A stretch of DNA of 64,000 nt, from the NCBI GenBank assembly GCA_963682005.1, contig OY820914.1, forward strand, positions 2,604,001 through 2,668,000, in the 5' to 3' direction. The position numbers and the translations under genes were made by a program. Within the stretch, counting starts at the first letter, position 1; the number at the start of each line of letters is the position of its first letter. The DNA comes from CAIYUC01 sp963682005 (GTDB taxonomy: Bacteria; Bacteroidota; Bacteroidia; Bacteroidales; FEN-979). Shown piece by piece: positions 38,101 to 46,284 of this stretch. The notes below the pieces were generated by a model. The model was not told the DNA's origin, ran no database searches, and saw nothing but the letters and a program-made list of their open reading frames with translations.

Positions 38101-40451
38101 GCAGTTCCCCCAATATTACCGGTTTTTCAAACGGGAGCGGGAATATGATCAGCCAGGTGCTGACCAATTCGGGAACAACGATCGAAACGGTGACCTACCA
38201 GGTCACCCCAACGGCGAACAGCTGTGTTGGAACATCATCATCCATCATCGTGACAGTGAATCCAAAACCGCTGGTCACCACCACACCGCTTGCCAAGACG
38301 CTTTGCTCGGGATTGAACACGGGTATCACGCTCACATCCGGGGTCAGCGGGACAACGTTTGCCTGGATCGCCACACCAAGCGCCGGAACCCTGTCAGGGT
38401 CCTCCAACGGGAACGGGAGTTCGATCAGTCATAACCTTGTAAATAGCGGATACACGATAGAAACTGTTACGTATGCCATCACCCCGACGGCGAATGGATG
38501 CGTGGGTCTTGCATCAAATTATGTTGTGACGGTCAACCCGGTTCCGGATGTTTCGAACAACCCGCTGTCGACGCAGATCTGTTCGGGCACCTCCCCGAAT
38601 GTGGCTTTGACATCGAATGTATCGGGAACGAACTTTGCCTGGACCACCACCTCAAGCTCTCCCAATGTTTCAGGATACTCCAATGGCAGCGGGACATTCA
38701 TCAACCAGGTGCTGACCAACAGCGGGTTTACGGTTGAGACAGTGACCTACCACCTCACTCCGACGGCCAACAGCTGTGATGGATTGCCGAAGGATTATGT
38801 TGTAACGATTGTTTCTGTGCCGGATGTCTATTTCACACCCACCGCCCAGACCATCTGCAATCAGCAGATGACCAGCATCCAGAATTTATCGCATGTTCCG
38901 GGGGCGACTTTCACCTGGACGGTAACAGCCAGTTCGCCCAACATCTCAGGATATTCGAACAGCAACGGCAACGTGATCTCCCAAACGCTGTATAATTCCG
39001 GAACGACTACGGAAACGGCTACCTACACGGTAGCCCCGATGGCCTTCGGCTGTCCGCCCGGACTACCGCAGACCGTTGTGATCACGATCCATCCGAAACC
39101 AATCATCCAGAATGTCATCACCACCTCGCAGATCTGTTCTGCAACAGCCACGGGGATCATACCACAGTCAAGCGTATCGGGTTCCAACTTTTCCTGGATC
39201 GCAACAGGAAGCTCGGCCAATGTGACGGGGTTTACCAACGGGATGGGGCTTTCGATCGTACAAACGCTTACAAATTCTGGTTATAATATTGAAAGCGTGA
39301 CATACAGTGTTACGCCAACAGCCAATAGCTGTCCGGGGGATGCGGTTCCGTTCACGGTAACGGTATTCCCGGTTGCGGATGTTTATTCCACCCCGTCATC
39401 GCAGGCGTTCTGCTCGGGGGGAAGCTGCAACCTTACGCTGGCCTCGCATGTGGCAGGGCCATCCTTTGTCTGGAGCGCATCAGGCAGTTCCGGAAATGTG
39501 ACCGGCTATTACCCCGGAAGCGGGAACCTGGTACAGCAGGTATTAACGAATTCAGGGACCAATGTTGAGGTAGTGACATATTCGGTGACTCCGTCAGCGA
39601 ACGGATGCACGGGAACCTCGGGCAATACGCTGGTATCGGTAAATCCCTTGCCGGTCCTGGCATTTACGCCTTGCTGGGATCCGGTGATGACCACCGGGGC
39701 AAAACCGGTACGGCTCAAGGGAGCTACACCGACAGGCGGAACCTACTCCGGGACGGGGGTAAGCATGGGCTTCTTCTACCCGACGGTTGCCGGAAGTGGA
39801 ACACACCTCATTACCTACAATTATTCGAACACGTTCACCTGTGCAGGCAGCACAAGTCAGACCATCACGGTTGTTGACCCGGTCCCGTTCACCTGCGGAA
39901 ACATGCTGACAGACATCCGCGATTTTGCGCAGTACCCGACCGTTGACATCAACGGGCAGTGCTGGACCACCACGAACCTGACCTATGGAACATCGATCTC
40001 ATCGGGGAGGACCCAGCGGGACAATTGCATACCGGAGCGGTACTGCCTTCGTGACAACGAGCTGAACTGCTCCAGCATGGGCGGACTTTACCAGTGGGAT
40101 GAGCTGATGAAGTTTGAAACATCGGAAAGCGGGCAGGGTCTTTGTCCGCCCGAATGGCACATACCGAAGGAAAGCGAGTGGACCGCCCTGTTCAATTACT
40201 TTGTCAGCAACGGCTTTGCAGGAAGCCCGCTGAAATATGACGGATACTCCGGGTTCAACGCCTTTCTGACGGGCACCTGGCATCAGAACATCAACTGGGA
40301 TTTTGAAGGATTTGCAGTGATGTTCTGGTCTTCGACGGCCCATGCCGCCAAAAAGGCCTGGGCACACGGCATGAATACATACAATCCGAGTGTATCGTAT
40401 TATCCCTCACTGAGGGTGAATGCGTTTTCGGTGAGGTGTTTGAAGGATTAG
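32112..40451 (+). CDS. Giant FISUMP protein D, 21 PKD-like units (apparent chimera)
   Basis: 2779 aa from a GTG start; the signal peptide is NFYLRIFFLILVGTLSVHLAYG. The head (about residues 23-480) begins EGTKELMPDSA, contains YRLVIHISDWTKEKIYFGIGA, and is shared with E and more distantly with G; its function is unknown. A PKD-like domain of the VCAGATAQF type follows (about 480-560). Twenty-one PKD-like units run from 561 to 2513. Units 1-7 match E. Units 8-17 are two five-unit cassettes as in C. Units 18-21 match the B/C/E ends. FISUMP is at about 2594-2779. The last 3.3 kb aligns with gene B without any gap, including a 707-bp block that looks identical. The gene thus has an E-type front and a B/C-type back. 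Secreted; role not known. Confidence 0.85.
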   Translation: MNFYLRIFFLILVGTLSVHLAYGEGTKELMPDSAGNKNCKILLARGVAGGNARDPFALYYTGTGYGDTTGFCRYRLVIHISDWTKEKIYFGIGAGSGSMNGALNWKIFKPNGIIEWSGITPTLTTQKGFIHYYSEAYAGPKQLATGGYNALVCEPKSNGDYYMTFELNNNSDKTFEKFDVTVVDTTTWTVKKGRVFSKAWQLNSNDNVSNHGFYGNLFIYSNDGIVSKFDPNAFQGMWFTVSCNESGCYEIDATHNAQQARRSVSGWHNYPQYKIFLNNPDTLVYPSGTIGQLVPGSVSTESKCSTGTIDFIFETTAAGTAEITLGLEAALGYPYKDRLLIESVSGGIDTVTWDGKDKNGLNVPSGSTFLFILKYYNGLTHLPLWDVENNTGGFKVSLFRPQSNPPLPPIPDPEFFWCDTLVGGANNDTPPGCTSTMSTGCHNWSSNFGDVRTINTWWYVISTSTQPVTIIYKKGPQDLGVIAGPNAVCAGATAQFLISGDPNSQKYYWTYPGGSDTTLLPFKLITIPFSTPPGPVQITVRGFNTDCGGGPTSTKTITINAIPVVTTAPLNKSICNNTSVNVPLAADVAGATFQWRPTASLPAISGYANGGGTIINDVLINSGNITGTVDYKIIPTANGCDGDTVHFVVTVFPKPNLSNASLTKNICSNTSTNTTLTSDVAGTLFTWTVMLNPNVTGQSDNLIPGTVLNQTLTNLTFTNQIVTYVITPRANNCDGDQYLYRVTVYPKPDLSNSPKTKFQCDSLFTNIPLISNVTGTAFTWTCTPGSANITGYGNSAAPGILLNQLLDNTGYTIETVTYHITPTANGCSGDATDFVVTVYPSPDLSNSPKNKYQCNNLNTGIALTSNVAGTLFTWSCLPSSGLITGWSNNAIPTSNLGHLLVNSGFIIENVKYTITPIANGCSGRPVVYTVYVYPTPDVSNSPMNKTICSDIFTGINLTSNVAGAQFAWTADPTSANVSGFSDGSGLTINQQLNNSGFSTEYVTYHIIPTANGCSGLTFDYRVYVTPVADAYFQPPSQTICTGQSTNIDILTQVPGTIFAWTAGASAGTVSGFSNGSGTNISQPITSTGTNIETITYTVTPTVNSCPGTPSSVIVTVNPSPAVIAFPPAKTICSQGAFQINLSSAVSGSTFAWTATASSPNLSGFSANSGSSISQTVTNSGYTIETVTYQVRATANTCQGPATPVVLTVNPVPDLSNTPAARQICTNSPTNIPLTSHVTGTLFTWTATGSSASVTGFSTNLIPSALLNQTLINSGYNIETVTYHLTPIANGCPGPVTDYVVTVMPRPDLSNSPKAKQICNNSQTGIALTSNVSGTLFTWTASPSSGSVTGYLDNTLTPTVTLNQTLVNSGYNIETVIYHITPHANACDGTPTDYTVTVYPTPNLSNSPAAKQICNNQLTNVNLTSNVAGTLFTWTASGSSASVTGFSNNVTPASSINHTLVNSGYNIETVTYNLTPASNGCTGPVTPYVVTVYPTADVYFTPATLTICSQNTASLQLSSHVANPSFTWTASGSSPNITGFSNGSGNVISQVLTNSGTTIETVSYQVTPTANSCVGTSSSIIVTVNPKPLVTTTPLAKTLCSGLNTGITLTSGVSGTTFAWIATPSAGTLSGFSNGSGSSISHNLVNSGYTIETVTYAITPTANGCAGPTANYVVTVNPVPDLSNNPPASQICNNMQTNVTLASHVAGTLFTWTTTASSPNVSGYSNNGTPTTLLNQTLVNAGFTNEWVIYHVTPHANGCDGPVTDYTVTLVSKPDLTNSPLAKQICNSTSTNITLTSNVTGTLFTWTTTPSSGNVSGYSNNATPTTTLSQTLSNSGFVNESVIYHVLPAISGCTGDVTDYTVTVYPTPNLSNSPAAKQICNNQQTNVSLTSNVTGTLFTWTATPSSANVNGYSNNGTPASSINQTLVNSGYNIETVTYNLTPIANACPGPVTPYVVTVYPTADVYFTPATLTICSQNTASLQLASHVANPSFTWTASGSSPNITGFSNGSGNMISQVLTNSGTTIETVTYQVTPTANSCVGTSSSIIVTVNPKPLVTTTPLAKTLCSGLNTGITLTSGVSGTTFAWIATPSAGTLSGSSNGNGSSISHNLVNSGYTIETVTYAITPTANGCVGLASNYVVTVNPVPDVSNNPLSTQICSGTSPNVALTSNVSGTNFAWTTTSSSPNVSGYSNGSGTFINQVLTNSGFTVETVTYHLTPTANSCDGLPKDYVVTIVSVPDVYFTPTAQTICNQQMTSIQNLSHVPGATFTWTVTASSPNISGYSNSNGNVISQTLYNSGTTTETATYTVAPMAFGCPPGLPQTVVITIHPKPIIQNVITTSQICSATATGIIPQSSVSGSNFSWIATGSSANVTGFTNGMGLSIVQTLTNSGYNIESVTYSVTPTANSCPGDAVPFTVTVFPVADVYSTPSSQAFCSGGSCNLTLASHVAGPSFVWSASGSSGNVTGYYPGSGNLVQQVLTNSGTNVEVVTYSVTPSANGCTGTSGNTLVSVNPLPVLAFTPCWDPVMTTGAKPVRLKGATPTGGTYSGTGVSMGFFYPTVAGSGTHLITYNYSNTFTCAGSTSQTITVVDPVPFTCGNMLTDIRDFAQYPTVDINGQCWTTTNLTYGTSISSGRTQRDNCIPERYCLRDNELNCSSMGGLYQWDELMKFETSESGQGLCPPEWHIPKESEWTALFNYFVSNGFAGSPLKYDGYSGFNAFLTGTWHQNINWDFEGFAVMFWSSTAHAAKKAWAHGMNTYNPSVSYYPSLRVNAFSVRCLKD
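35748..37148 (+). repeat. Five-unit PKD-like cassette, first copy in D (1401 bp)
   Basis: Units begin DLSNTPAARQIC, DLSNSPKAKQIC, NLSNSPAAKQIC, DVYFTPATLTIC and LVTTTPLAKTLC. It matches the first cassette of C in length and unit order. Confidence 0.85.
37149..38546 (+). repeat. Five-unit PKD-like cassette, second copy in D (1398 bp)
   Basis: Units begin DLSNNPPASQIC, DLTNSPLAKQIC, NLSNSPAAKQIC, DVYFTPATLTIC and LVTTTPLAKTLC. It aligns gap-free with the single cassette of B at an offset of 17,471 bases. Confidence 0.85.
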
Positions 40452-40463
40452 CCGTAACAAGCC

Positions 40464-40528
40464 ATACCCACCCCGACCTTCGGTCTTCCCCTCCCTACCA
40501 GTAGGGAGGGGATAAGAGGGGAGGGTAC
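40464..40528 (+). repeat. Nested-palindrome element, copy 6 (short subtype)
   Basis: Identical by eye to copy 4, including the GGGGAGGGTA arm, and equally placed 13 bases after the stop codon. Confidence 0.8.
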
Positions 40529-40601
40529 TAAAAGCAAACAAACTGAAAATGATTGATAAAGCAAGTTTAGGTTAATTTGAAATTGGGATTTAGTATTGTT
40601 T

Positions 40602-40715
40602 AGATCAATTAGAAGAATTAATGCAATTAGAAACTACCTTTGTTTAGATCAATTAGAATAATTAGAGCAATTAGAAATTACCTTTGTTCAGGTCAACTAG
40701 AATAATTAGAAATTG
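40602..40715 (+). repeat. AATTAG-rich tandem array before E
   Basis: Three degenerate units of the 44-bp repeat, with TACCTTTG boxes at 40635-40642 and 40679-40686. It is the longest of the three arrays. Confidence 0.75.
40679..40686 (+). promoter_or_regulatory. Putative -7 box for FISUMP protein E
   Basis: Exact TAnnTTTG match 75 bases upstream of the GTG start at 40762. A second identical box lies 44 bases further upstream, one repeat period away. Confidence 0.55.
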
Positions 40716-40761
40716 TCCTGCAGGTTTGGTAAAAAAATATTTAACGGATAATTATTAATAC

Positions 40762-43700
40762 GTGAATTTCAGCCTGAGAATCTTCTTCCTTATCCTTGTC
40801 GGGATGCTTTCGGCGTGTCATGCTTTTGGTGAAGGCACCAAAGAAATCATGCCTGACAGTGCCAATGCCAAAAACTGCAGGATTCTGATTACCCATGGAG
40901 TGGTTTTGGGTGAGGAACGGGGTGCATTTGCTTTATACCTTAACAGTGCTGATACTGCAGGAAAGTACAGATATAGGCTTTATATCCACATTTCCGATTG
41001 GACAAAGGAAAAAATTTATTTCGGAATCGGCGCGGCTAACCCAACTGCATCTATAAATTGGCGTATCCACAAACCTGACGACAGCGGACTGGAGTGGAGT
41101 GGGACTACGCCGACCCTGACCACACAAAAGGGGTTTATCGACAAATTCAGCCAGGCTTATGCAGGTCCGAAGCAAATTGCAACAGGAGGTTACGATGCGC
41201 TGGTTTGTGAACCAAAGAGCAATGGGGATTATTTTATGACATTCCAGGTTGCCAATGGTGGTGACAAGTCCTTCCAGAAATTTGATGTGTCAGTTATTGA
41301 CACCACGACATGGACCTATAAAAAGGGCAGGGTCTTTTCAAAAGGATGGCAATTCAATACGAATGACAACGGGGGTACGGGATTTTTCGGGGGCCTTTAT
41401 ATTTATTCAAAGGACGGAATTGTCTCCAAGTTTGATCCGAATGGTTTCCAGGGAGCATGGTTTACAATTACATGCAATGAATCGGGGTGTTTTCCCGTAA
41501 ATCCTGATACGAATGCTCAGATGGCAAGACGTTCTGTAAATTTTCAGCATAATTATCCCCAATACAAGGTCTTTCTGAATAACCCTGATACTCTTGTGTA
41601 TCCGAGCGGGACCATTGGCCAGCTTGTCCCGGGATCGGTTTCGGCCGAGAGCCATTGTTCTACAGGGACCATTGATTTCATTTTCGAAACGACGGCTGCA
41701 GGGACGGCTGAGATCACGCTGGAACTGAATACCCTGGGTGCCGGTTATGCTAACCGGATCCTGATTGAAAGTACAACGGGAGGGGTGGATACCGTGACCT
41801 GGGATGGTAAGGATGCGAACGGAGTGGACATCCCCAGCGGATCAACCTTTAATTTTATTCTCAAATATTATAACGGTCTTACCCATCTTCCGCTTTATGA
41901 TGTGGAAACCAACACGGGAGGATTCAAGGTCTCGCTTTTCAGGCCTCAAAGTAATCCGCCATTGCCACCCATTCCTGATCCTGAATTTTTCTGGTGCGAT
42001 ACCCTTGTGAATGGCGCAGACAATTCTGCACCCCCTGGTTGTATGAGTTCTCCCACATCGGGTTGTCATGCCTGGTCATCCAACTTTGGAAACGTAAAGA
42101 CGATGAATACATGGTGGTATGTTGTAAGTACAAGTATTCAGCCATTGACGGTCACATATAAAAAAGGCCCGCAGGATCTGGGTGTTATAGCGGGACCGGA
42201 CGCGGTTTGCGCCGGCGCCACGGCTCAATTCCTGGTCTCAGGAGAGCCGAACTCACAAAAATATTACTGGACCTATCCCGGAGGATCGGATACCACGCTG
42301 TTCCCCTTCAAACTGTTAACAATTCCCTTCAGCACACTGCCCGGCCCTGCACAAATCACGGTCCGTGGGTATAATACAGATTGCGGGGTAGGTCCGATCT
42401 CAACAAAAACGATCACAATCAATGCGATCCCCATGGTGACAACCGATCCATTGAGTAAGAGCATTTGCAACAATAACAGCGTGAATGTGCCCCTCGCTGC
42501 CGATGTCGCAGGAGCCACCTTTCAGTGGAGGCCGACCGCCTCACTGCCTGCGATCAGCGGCTATGCCAACGGAGGCGGAACGATCATAAACGATGTCCTG
42601 ATCAACAGCGGAAATATTACGGGAACCGTGGATTACAGGATCATCCCCACAGCAAACGGTTGTGAAGGGGATACCGCTCATTTCGTTGTGACGGTCTTTC
42701 CCAAGCCCAACCTCTCCAATGCAACCCTGACAAAGAACATCTGCAACAACACTTCGACAAATACGAACCTGACCTCGGATGTTGCGGGAACGCTGTTCAC
42801 CTGGACCGTCATTCCAAATCCCAATGTAACCGGGCAATCGGATAACCTTATCCCGGGAACTTTGCTGGATCAGACATTGACCAATTTGTCGTTCACCAAC
42901 CAGTTGGTGACCTTTGTGATCACCCCTCGGGCCAACAATTGCGACGGCGATCAGTACCTTTACCGGGTTACTGTGTATCCGAAGCCGGACCTGTCGAACT
43001 CTCCGAAAACCAAATTCCAGTGCGACAGCCTTTTTACAGCTATTCCACTTTTATCCGATGTCACCGGAACGGCATTCACGTGGACCTGCACCCCCACTGC
43101 CAATATCTCAGGGTACAGCAACAATGCAGCGCCGGCAGTACTGCTTGACCAGATCCTTGACAATACGGGATTCGTGAATGAAAGCGTTACCTACCATATG
43201 ACCCCGACCGCCAATGGATGCGACGGGGATGTTACGGATTATATCGTAACTGTTTACCCATCACCGGATCTCTCAAACAGTCCCAAAAACAAATACCAGT
43301 GCAATAACCTGAATACCAATATCACCCTGACATCCAATGTGGCGGGTACGCTGTTTACCTGGAGCTGCCTGCCATCTTCGGGTTCAATCACCGGGTGGAG
43401 CAATAACGGGACACCGGCCGCCACCCTCGATCATTTGCTTGTGAACTCAGGGTTTATCACGGAGAATGTAAAATACACGATCACCCCGATCGCAAACGGC
43501 TGCAGCGGCAAACCCACGGTGTATACGGTGTATGTTTACCCGACCCCGGATGTTTCGAACGCTCCCCTGAATAAAACCATTTGTTCCGGGATCCTTACAG
43601 GCGTCAACCTGACTTCAAATGTTGCAGGGACATCATTTACATGGACCACCACACCCAGTTCGGGGAGCATTGGAGGCTTCAACAATGGATCGGGACTGGC

Positions 43701-46281
43701 TATAAACGACCAACTCATTAATTCAGGATTTTCAACCGAGTATGTTACCTACCATATTATACCGACAGCCAACGGTTGTTCGGGGTTGACCTATGATTAC
43801 AGGGTTTATGTGACTCCGGTGGCCGATGCTTATTTCCAGCCCCTCTCACAAACGATCTGTACTGGTCAATCGACAAATATTGATATCCTGTCCCACGTTA
43901 CAGGCACCACATTCACCTGGACTGCAAGTGGGAGTGCGCCTACTGTTTCAGGGTTCTTTGCCAGTTCAGGAACGAACATCTCACAACCGATCACCTCGAC
44001 GGGTACAAACATTGAAACAGTTACCTATACAATAACACCCACCATCAGCGGATGCCAGGGAACGCAATCTTCAGTGATCGTGACGGTAAACCCATCGCCG
44101 GCCGTCATTGCCTCTCCACCGGCCAAGACCATTTGTTCGCAGGGAGCGTTCCAGATCAACCTTTCATCCGCCGTATCCGGAAGCACCTTTGCCTGGACAG
44201 CCACGGCATCATCCCCGAATCTCTCTGGATTTTCGGCCAATTCAGGAAGCAGCATCAATCAAACGGTGACAAATTCAGGTTATACCATTGAAACAGTTAC
44301 CTACCTGGTGTCAGCCACAGCAAACACGTGCCAGGGGCCGGTTACACCCGTTGTGCTGACGGTGAACCCGGTGCCGGATGTTTCCAATAACCCGTTGACT
44401 TCCCAGATATGCTCGGCGACATCTCCAGATGTCTCCCTGACCTCAAATGTTGCAGGTGCAACCTTCAGTTGGACCACCACCGCGAGCTCAGGGAACGTGA
44501 TCGGTTATTCCAACAGCAGCGGAACGATCCTAAACCAGGTTCTGACCAACCTTGGACTGACGACAGAGTGGGTGACATACCACATCACCCCGACAGCAAA
44601 CGGTTGCCCGGGCCTGCCGAAAGATTTTACAGTCACGATCGTTTCAATTCCGGATGTCTATTTCCAGCCTCCGGATCAAACCATTTGTTCCCAGCAGCAA
44701 ACAAGCATCCAGAACCTGTCACATGTCGCCGGAGCGATCTTCTCATGGACTGTGACGGCAAGTTCACCAAACGTTTCAGGATATTCGAACAGCAGCGGGA
44801 ATACGATCTCCCAGACCCTGTTTAACTCAGGCGCAACGACGGAAACCGCAACCTACACCGTTTCACCCGCGGCTTACGGATGTCCGCCGGGCATTCCCCA
44901 AAGCGTGGTGGTGACGATCCTCCCCCGACCCACGATCATCAATACGATCACGACCTCCCAGATCTGCTCTTCGACGCAAACAGGCATTGTACCCCAGTCA
45001 ACCGTTCCGAACACGACCTATTCCTGGACGGCGAGCGGAAGTTCAGGAAATGTGACCGGTTTCAGCAACAACAGCGGATTGACCATTGTTCAAACGCTTG
45101 TGAATTCGGGATACAATATTGAAGGCGTGACATACAATGTGACGCCAACGGCGAATACGTGTGCAGGAATCACGGTTCCGTTCATGGTAACCGTTTTCCC
45201 CGTGGCCGATATTTATTTTACGCCGGCAAACCAGACCTTCTGTTCCGGTGGAATGACCAGCCTTGTGCTCGCTTCACATGTAGCCGGAGCTTCCTACACA
45301 TGGACGGCATCGGGAAGCTCTGCAAACATCACCGGGTTTTTCCCGAGTGCCGGGAACCAGATACAGCAGGTTCTGACGAACAGCGGGACGAATATCGAGA
45401 ACGTGACATACACTGTCACTCCGGCAGCGAACGGTTGCACCGGAACGTCAAATCAAGCTGTTGTAACTGTCAATCCTTTGCCGGTGGTTAACTTTACATC
45501 CTGCTGGGATCCGGTGATCGCAACGAATGCACAGCCGGTTCGGCTTAAAGGCGCAACACCTGCAGGAGGAACCTACTCGGGAACCGGCGTTACGATGGGC
45601 ATTTTTTACCCTGCCCTCGCCGGTATCGGTACCCACACCATCACCTATAATTATACGAATACATTTACCTGCGGTGCCTTCGCCACGCAGTCCATCACTA
45701 TAGCTGATCCGTTACCATTCACCTGCGGTGGCATTCTTACCGATATTCGCGATAATATGCAATACCAGACCGTCCAGTTTGTTGGACAATGCTGGATGAC
45801 AACCAACCTGCAGTATGGTTCGGCCATCTCTTCGAACCGGATGCAGCGCGACAATTGCGTGCCCGAGAAATATTGCCTCCGCGACAATGCACTGAACTGC
45901 ACCAATTCAGGAGGGCTATACCAGTGGGATGAACTGATGGGATTTGACCCAACGGATGGAAACCAGGGATTATGTCCTTCCGGGTGGCATATCCCGAAGG
46001 AAAGCGACTGGGCAGCATTGTTCAACCAATATGTCAGCAGCGGGTTTGCCGGAAGTCCACTGAAATTTGACGGCTATTCCGGGTTCAATGCATTTCTGAC
46101 GGGAACATGGCATCAGAATATTCAGTGGGATTTTGAAAATTTCGCGGTGATGTTCTGGTCCTCAACCGCTCATGGCAGCAAGAAAGCCTGGGCTCACGGG
46201 ATGAATACCTATAATCCAAGTGTATCATACTATCCATCGTTAAGGTCGAATGCGTTTTCGGTCAGATGTATTAAGGATTAA
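40762..46281 (+). CDS. FISUMP protein E, 11 PKD-like units
   Basis: 1839 aa from a GTG start, with signal peptide NFSLRIFFLILVGMLSACHAFG. The head is homologous to D (EGTKEIMPDSA, YRLYIHISDWTKEKIYFGIGA, FQGAWFTITCNESGC). A VCAGATAQF PKD-like domain and eleven PKD-like units follow (about residues 556-1573). Units 1-7 correspond to D units 1-7 and units 8-11 to D units 18-21, so E looks like D without both cassettes. FISUMP is at about 1654-1839; it ends RCIKD, the only Ile in the family. It lies three bases upstream of F, so the two are almost certainly co-transcribed. Confidence 0.85.
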   Translation: MNFSLRIFFLILVGMLSACHAFGEGTKEIMPDSANAKNCRILITHGVVLGEERGAFALYLNSADTAGKYRYRLYIHISDWTKEKIYFGIGAANPTASINWRIHKPDDSGLEWSGTTPTLTTQKGFIDKFSQAYAGPKQIATGGYDALVCEPKSNGDYFMTFQVANGGDKSFQKFDVSVIDTTTWTYKKGRVFSKGWQFNTNDNGGTGFFGGLYIYSKDGIVSKFDPNGFQGAWFTITCNESGCFPVNPDTNAQMARRSVNFQHNYPQYKVFLNNPDTLVYPSGTIGQLVPGSVSAESHCSTGTIDFIFETTAAGTAEITLELNTLGAGYANRILIESTTGGVDTVTWDGKDANGVDIPSGSTFNFILKYYNGLTHLPLYDVETNTGGFKVSLFRPQSNPPLPPIPDPEFFWCDTLVNGADNSAPPGCMSSPTSGCHAWSSNFGNVKTMNTWWYVVSTSIQPLTVTYKKGPQDLGVIAGPDAVCAGATAQFLVSGEPNSQKYYWTYPGGSDTTLFPFKLLTIPFSTLPGPAQITVRGYNTDCGVGPISTKTITINAIPMVTTDPLSKSICNNNSVNVPLAADVAGATFQWRPTASLPAISGYANGGGTIINDVLINSGNITGTVDYRIIPTANGCEGDTAHFVVTVFPKPNLSNATLTKNICNNTSTNTNLTSDVAGTLFTWTVIPNPNVTGQSDNLIPGTLLDQTLTNLSFTNQLVTFVITPRANNCDGDQYLYRVTVYPKPDLSNSPKTKFQCDSLFTAIPLLSDVTGTAFTWTCTPTANISGYSNNAAPAVLLDQILDNTGFVNESVTYHMTPTANGCDGDVTDYIVTVYPSPDLSNSPKNKYQCNNLNTNITLTSNVAGTLFTWSCLPSSGSITGWSNNGTPAATLDHLLVNSGFITENVKYTITPIANGCSGKPTVYTVYVYPTPDVSNAPLNKTICSGILTGVNLTSNVAGTSFTWTTTPSSGSIGGFNNGSGLAINDQLINSGFSTEYVTYHIIPTANGCSGLTYDYRVYVTPVADAYFQPLSQTICTGQSTNIDILSHVTGTTFTWTASGSAPTVSGFFASSGTNISQPITSTGTNIETVTYTITPTISGCQGTQSSVIVTVNPSPAVIASPPAKTICSQGAFQINLSSAVSGSTFAWTATASSPNLSGFSANSGSSINQTVTNSGYTIETVTYLVSATANTCQGPVTPVVLTVNPVPDVSNNPLTSQICSATSPDVSLTSNVAGATFSWTTTASSGNVIGYSNSSGTILNQVLTNLGLTTEWVTYHITPTANGCPGLPKDFTVTIVSIPDVYFQPPDQTICSQQQTSIQNLSHVAGAIFSWTVTASSPNVSGYSNSSGNTISQTLFNSGATTETATYTVSPAAYGCPPGIPQSVVVTILPRPTIINTITTSQICSSTQTGIVPQSTVPNTTYSWTASGSSGNVTGFSNNSGLTIVQTLVNSGYNIEGVTYNVTPTANTCAGITVPFMVTVFPVADIYFTPANQTFCSGGMTSLVLASHVAGASYTWTASGSSANITGFFPSAGNQIQQVLTNSGTNIENVTYTVTPAANGCTGTSNQAVVTVNPLPVVNFTSCWDPVIATNAQPVRLKGATPAGGTYSGTGVTMGIFYPALAGIGTHTITYNYTNTFTCGAFATQSITIADPLPFTCGGILTDIRDNMQYQTVQFVGQCWMTTNLQYGSAISSNRMQRDNCVPEKYCLRDNALNCTNSGGLYQWDELMGFDPTDGNQGLCPSGWHIPKESDWAALFNQYVSSGFAGSPLKFDGYSGFNAFLTGTWHQNIQWDFENFAVMFWSSTAHGSKKAWAHGMNTYNPSVSYYPSLRSNAFSVRCIKD

Positions 46282-46284
46282 CTG

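Larger units (their letters stand above)
40452..40761. other. D-E intergenic region
   Basis: No gene. It has the same order as the B-C gap: shared flank, nested-palindrome element, AT-rich spacer, AATTAG array with two TACCTTTG boxes, and the leader of E. Confidence 0.75.

Noticed and set aside
32112..40451. Phage tail fibre or polyketide/NRPS megagene
   Set aside because: A signal peptide, PKD-like units and FISUMP are present. There are no carrier, condensation or structural phage domains.
23132..40715. CRISPR array
   Set aside because: The AATTAG arrays are directly adjacent tandem repeats without unique spacers, and no cas genes are present.
15937..46281. Assembly duplication error as explanation for B-E
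   Set aside because: The genes differ in heads, unit number and many scattered bases, so they are real paralogues. The exact cassette count could still be affected by assembly and needs long reads.
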